Below are positions 24,421 through 26,738 of a stretch of DNA of 26,738 nt, one piece after another. The first letter of the stretch is position 1, and every line of letters starts with the position of its first letter. Source of the DNA: Lachnospiraceae bacterium (lineage in GTDB: Bacteria; Bacillota; Clostridia; Lachnospirales; Lachnospiraceae); contig CAAGKE010000058.1 of the NCBI GenBank assembly GCA_900770325.1, positions 1 through 26,738 on the forward strand, in the 5' to 3' direction. A program made the translations under genes and the position numbers. The notes below the pieces were generated by a model. It was not told the origin of the DNA. It saw only the letters and a list, made by a program, of their open reading frames with translations, and did not search any database.

Positions 24421-24423
24421 TGA

Positions 24424-24588
24424 CTAGTATAGCGTATCGCAAATAACTGAATCAATCGCTTGCCTGCTTCTCCGATTGCACAGGTCAAAAATCCTCAGCG
24501 TAGCCCGCTACGCCTGCGTTTTTTGACCTGCACACTCGAAGAAGCATTCTGCGTGATTGATCCAGTTATTTTTCGAACGCTATACTAG
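24424..24588. repeat. 165-bp near-perfect palindromic element (MITE-like or structured RNA)
   Basis: The ends are ctagtatagcg (24424-24434) and cgctatactag (24578-24588), perfectly inverted. Pairing continues along the element: aataactg and cagttatt, then caggtcaaaaa (24481-24491) with tttttgacctg (24520-24530), and at the tip gcgtagc (24498-24504) with gctacgc (24507-24513). It encodes no protein. It sits between the hyuB terminator and the promoter of the Gx gene, at the right edge of the accessory block. Confidence 0.88.
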
Positions 24589-24605
24589 CGACGCTCAGGA
24601 AAGCC
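24587..24605 (+). repeat. 19-bp direct repeat, copy 1
   Basis: AGCGACGCTCAGGAAAGCC here recurs exactly at 25327-25345, 740 bases away. This copy overlaps the end of the 165-bp palindrome by two bases. The pair brackets the Gx gene. Confidence 0.85.
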
Positions 24606-24614
24606 GTAAAATAT

Positions 24615-24644
24615 TTGACTGGTACAAAACCGGTATGCTATAGT
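24615..24644 (+). promoter_or_regulatory. Promoter of the Gx-transporter gene
   Basis: TTGACT at 24615-24620 and TATAGT at 24639-24644 are spaced 18. Transcription would start near 24651, about 45 bases before the gene. Confidence 0.7.
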
Positions 24645-24696
24645 TTCTTTATAAACAGGAGAAGAATAATATCGTTGAATATGGAAGGAAATCGGA

Positions 24697-25311
24697 ATGA
24701 AGTGGAAAGCAGGATCAGGAAAAAAGGCGGCATATCTGGGTTTATTATGTGCTGCCGGGATTCTTTTAGGCTATGTGGAAACTCTGATTCCCTTCTTTTT
24801 TGGCATACCGGGAATGAAGCTGGGGCTTCCAAATCTGGCTGTTGTAATGGTGCTGTATCTTTATTCCTGGCGTGAGGCGCTTGCGGTATCTCTGGTGCGG
24901 ATTCTGGTGATTGGTTTTCTGTTCGGAAATGTTTTCAGCATTTCCTTTAGCATGGCCGGCGGCCTGATCAGCCTGCTTTCCATGACGCTGGTGAAAAGAA
25001 GCGGAAAGCTGGATGTCACAGGGGTCAGTATGACGGGAGGGGTTGCCCATAATGCAGGACAGATCCTGGTAGCTATGGCGGTGACGGAAAATATTCTGGT
25101 GGGTTATATCTTTTTCCCCCTGGTTTTAAGCGGTCTGATCACAGGCATGCTGATCGGGATCCTTGGCGGGGAACTGGTGAAGCGGATGCGCAGAGCAGTT
25201 CCGGAGCTTGGAGATAACGGAAAGTGTGTCACTGCTCAGGTGAATTCTCAGGACGATGTTTCGAAGCAGGCGCACATCTCACGGAAACGGGACAACGCTT
25301 CGATGAACTAA
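24697..25311 (+). CDS. Gx transporter family membrane protein (Hpre_diP_synt_I)
   Basis: Integral membrane protein of 204 residues with five to six hydrophobic segments, conserved FGIPGMKLGLPNLAVV and GGVAHNAGQILVA. The family (once called heptaprenyl diphosphate synthase component I) resembles ECF-type substrate-binding membrane proteins. In relatives it often lies directly after the NusG-II gene near rnf and apbE; here it stands alone with its own promoter. AGGAAATCGGA precedes the start. The last 20 or so residues (from about SQDDVSKQ) are encoded by the first arm of a palindromic repeat, so the natural C-terminus was probably replaced. Confidence 0.88.
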   Translation: MKWKAGSGKKAAYLGLLCAAGILLGYVETLIPFFFGIPGMKLGLPNLAVVMVLYLYSWREALAVSLVRILVIGFLFGNVFSISFSMAGGLISLLSMTLVKRSGKLDVTGVSMTGGVAHNAGQILVAMAVTENILVGYIFFPLVLSGLITGMLIGILGGELVKRMRRAVPELGDNGKCVTAQVNSQDDVSKQAHISRKRDNASMN

Positions 25312-25438
25312 CCGCCAACTTCAACCAGCGACGCTCAGGAAAGCCTTCGCGCCGGGTTTCCGTAGGCGGTGGATTTCATCTCAGCTAAGGGCGTCCCTGA
25401 AATGTTTCCTTAGAGATGTGCACCTGCTTCGAAACATC
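25255..25438. repeat. 184-bp palindromic repeat overlapping the 3' end of the Gx gene
   Basis: Arm 25255-25288 and arm 25404-25438 are inverted and about 90% complementary over 34 bases. Inner segments also pair (accgcc near 25311-25316 with ggcggt near 25366-25371). The second copy of the 19-bp direct repeat (25327-25345) lies inside. No protein is encoded apart from the extension of the Gx gene. Confidence 0.8.
25327..25345 (+). repeat. 19-bp direct repeat, copy 2
   Basis: Exact copy of 24587-24605, inside the 184-bp palindromic element. Confidence 0.85.
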
Positions 25439-25697
25439 TGTTTCAGCAATGCCATGTGAACAGTAATCCTGAGGGCAGCAAGCGCGAAACTGCATAAATG
25501 CAATGGAAAGGAAAGCCCGGAAAACGCTTGACAATGAAGATGGGGATGTGACATAGTAAATACCTGACAGGAAATTGTGAAATACAGCTTTTTGTCGTTT
25601 TCGATGCTGTACACTGGGAGATATGCAGCTCTTCGGAGAGCGGTATTACGAGTTTCGCAACTACCTGGATAATAGAAATGGAAAGGAGGTCTGTACC
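25439..25697 (+). promoter_or_regulatory. Intergenic leader of selD with promoter
   Basis: TTGACA at 25528-25533 and CATAGT at 25552-25557, spaced 18, form a plausible promoter with start near 25564. The leader has a small hairpin around a TTCG loop near 25627-25642. gtgaacagtaat at 25456-25467 is a variant of the short repeat seen at 11027 and 20399. The ribosome binding site AAAGGAGG stands at 25682-25689. Confidence 0.6.
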
Positions 25698-26738
25698 ATG
25701 GATAGAAACGAACAGTTGGAAGCGGCTGCCCGCGTGCGGCTGACTCAGATGACGAAAACCGCAGGGTGAGCGGCGAAGATAGGTCCTAAGACCCTTGCCC
25801 AGGTTCTGGGTAAGCTGCCGAAGTTTGAAAATGAAAATTTAATCGTAGGAATCGAAACTTCCGATGATGCTGCGGTCTACCGGATCAGTGATGATCAGGC
25901 CATGATACAGACCCTTGATTTTTTTACGCCTGTGGTGGATGATCCCTATACTTTTGGGCAGATAGCGGCGGCGAATTCTCTCAGTGATGTATATGCCATG
26001 GGAGGAGAGCCGGCGGTGGCGCTGAATATCGCCGGATTTCCCAATTGTCTGGATCCTTCTGTGCTGGGGGAGATCCTGGCTGGAGGGGCTTCTAAGGTAA
26101 AGGAGGCCGGTGCTGTATTGGCAGGCGGTCATACGGTGCAGGATGAGGAGCCGAAATACGGTCTGAGTGTGACTGGCTTTGTGCATCCGGATCGTCTCTG
26201 GACCAATGCGGGAGCCAGGCCGGGGGATGTACTGATTCTGACAAAGCCTTTGGGCGTGGGGATCGTAACCACCGGAATCAAGGCAGAGATGGCGGAGGAA
26301 GCTTCTGTGGAGGAAGCGATCACCTCTATGAAGAGTCTGAATCAGAAAGCGAAACGGGCTTTGGAGCATTTGTCTGTCCATGCCTGTACAGATGTGACCG
26401 GATTCGGGCTGGCGGGACACGGGCTGGAGATGGCCCGGGGAAGCGGTGTGACACTGGAAATATACCTGGATCAGATCCCGGTAATCGCGGGAGCCGGGGA
26501 GCTGGCTTCCATGGGACTGGTGCCTGCCGGAGCATACCGGAACCGGGGTTATACAGAGAAAGAAATGGAAACGGGAGCGGCAGAGGACTACGAGATCGAT
26601 CTGATGATGGATCCCCAGACTTCCGGGGGACTGCTGGCCAGTGTCAGGGCTGAGGATGAGGAGGCGCTGATGAAAGGGCTGTCGGAGGCCGGGCTGGAGA
26701 CATCATTTGCAGTGATAGGCCGGGTGCTTCCGAAACAG
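25698..26738 (+). CDS. selD: Selenide, water dikinase SelD, selenocysteine-containing (3' end outside the window)
   Basis: Makes selenophosphate from selenide and ATP, the Se donor for selenocysteine. Reading from ATG 25698, the frame meets TGA at 25767-25769 (codon 24) in the context LTQMTKTAG-U-AAKIGP. This is exactly where SelD has its catalytic Cys or Sec, followed three residues later by the essential Lys (K27). Beyond it the frame continues open to the window end (347 codons) with the family motifs ETSDDAAVY, TLDFFTPVVDDPYTFGQIAA, SLSDVYAMGG, GGHTVQDEEPKYGLSVTG, TDVTGFGLAGH and DPQTSGGLL. Normal family length is about 345-350, so only a few codons are missing. AAAGGAGG supports the start. 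The TGA must be read as Sec, so the organism should also encode selA, selB and selC. Confidence 0.95.
25767..25818 (+). promoter_or_regulatory. UGA selenocysteine codon and candidate bacterial SECIS structure
   Basis: The UGA (25767-25769) is followed by gcggc (25770-25774), which pairs with gctgc (25814-25818). Inside lie two hairpins: ggtc-ctaa-gacc at 25782-25793 and cccag-gtt-ctggg at 25798-25810. The first begins 12 bases after the UGA, a distance compatible with a SelB-recognised hairpin; the second has a GU in its loop, as many bacterial SECIS elements do. I cannot say which hairpin SelB uses. Confidence 0.65.

Noticed and set aside
24424..25438. Gx gene as cargo of a composite transposon
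   Set aside because: The two palindromes are different elements, no transposase is present, and the Gx gene is a typical core-neighbourhood gene.
25767..25769. Reading the TGA in selD as a nonsense mutation
   Set aside because: The codon falls exactly at the known Cys/Sec catalytic position, is followed by the essential Lys, and the frame is open and conserved on both sides.

Overview
The window looks like a chromosome segment of a low-to-mid GC anaerobic Firmicute, most likely a gut Lachnospiraceae (Clostridia). The evidence is a clostridial-order Rnf operon (C, D, G, E, A, B) with ApbE and a NusG-domain-II protein, a selenoprotein-type SelD, HrcA/CIRCE control, strong AGGAGG ribosome binding sites, and palindromic intergenic repeats of the kind common in that family. 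I cannot fix the genus from sequence alone. Almost everything is on the + strand; the only convincing minus-strand gene is a LysR regulator.

Layout. (1) 1-3055: a structured repeat, then a sigma-A promoter overlapped by a perfect CIRCE operator, ftsH, and a membrane protein with an N-terminal zinc ribbon, a Gly/Ser tandem-repeat linker and a C-terminal barnase-like (BECR-type) domain. (2) 3056-9739: a 305-base leader with hairpins, then the Rnf ferredoxin:NAD+ oxidoreductase operon. rnfD and rnfG are one continuous reading frame here. apbE, which attaches FMN to RnfD and RnfG, follows directly, then a small NusG-II protein. (3) 9693-24340: an accessory metabolic block. It holds a LysR gene (minus strand), a second copy of the structured repeat, a class I aminotransferase, a promoter followed at once by a terminator-like hairpin, a five-gene peptide/nickel-type ABC importer, an Asp/Glu/hydantoin racemase, a nitroreductase-fold protein, a small conserved unknown, an XRE-cupin regulator, and an ATP-dependent hydantoinase/oxoprolinase pair (HyuA, HyuB). 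(4) 24341-26738: a terminator, a 165-base near-perfect palindrome, a Gx-transporter (Hpre_diP_synt_I family) gene whose 3' end runs into a second palindromic repeat, and selD with an in-frame UGA (selenocysteine), cut by the window end.

How the parts work together. The Rnf complex couples reduced ferredoxin and NAD+ to ion pumping, and ApbE matures its flavin subunits. The NusG-II and Gx genes are, to my knowledge, often adjacent in related genomes; here about 15 kb of accessory genes lies between them, which suggests an insertion. That block reads as a self-contained catabolic system: import of an amino-acid-derived compound, racemisation, ATP-dependent ring opening, and transamination, with its own regulators. 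The substrate is unknown. The absence of a carbamoylase favours a lactam or oxoproline-like compound over a true hydantoin. This block, the RnfD-RnfG fusion and the zinc-ribbon/BECR membrane protein are the most promising things to examine.
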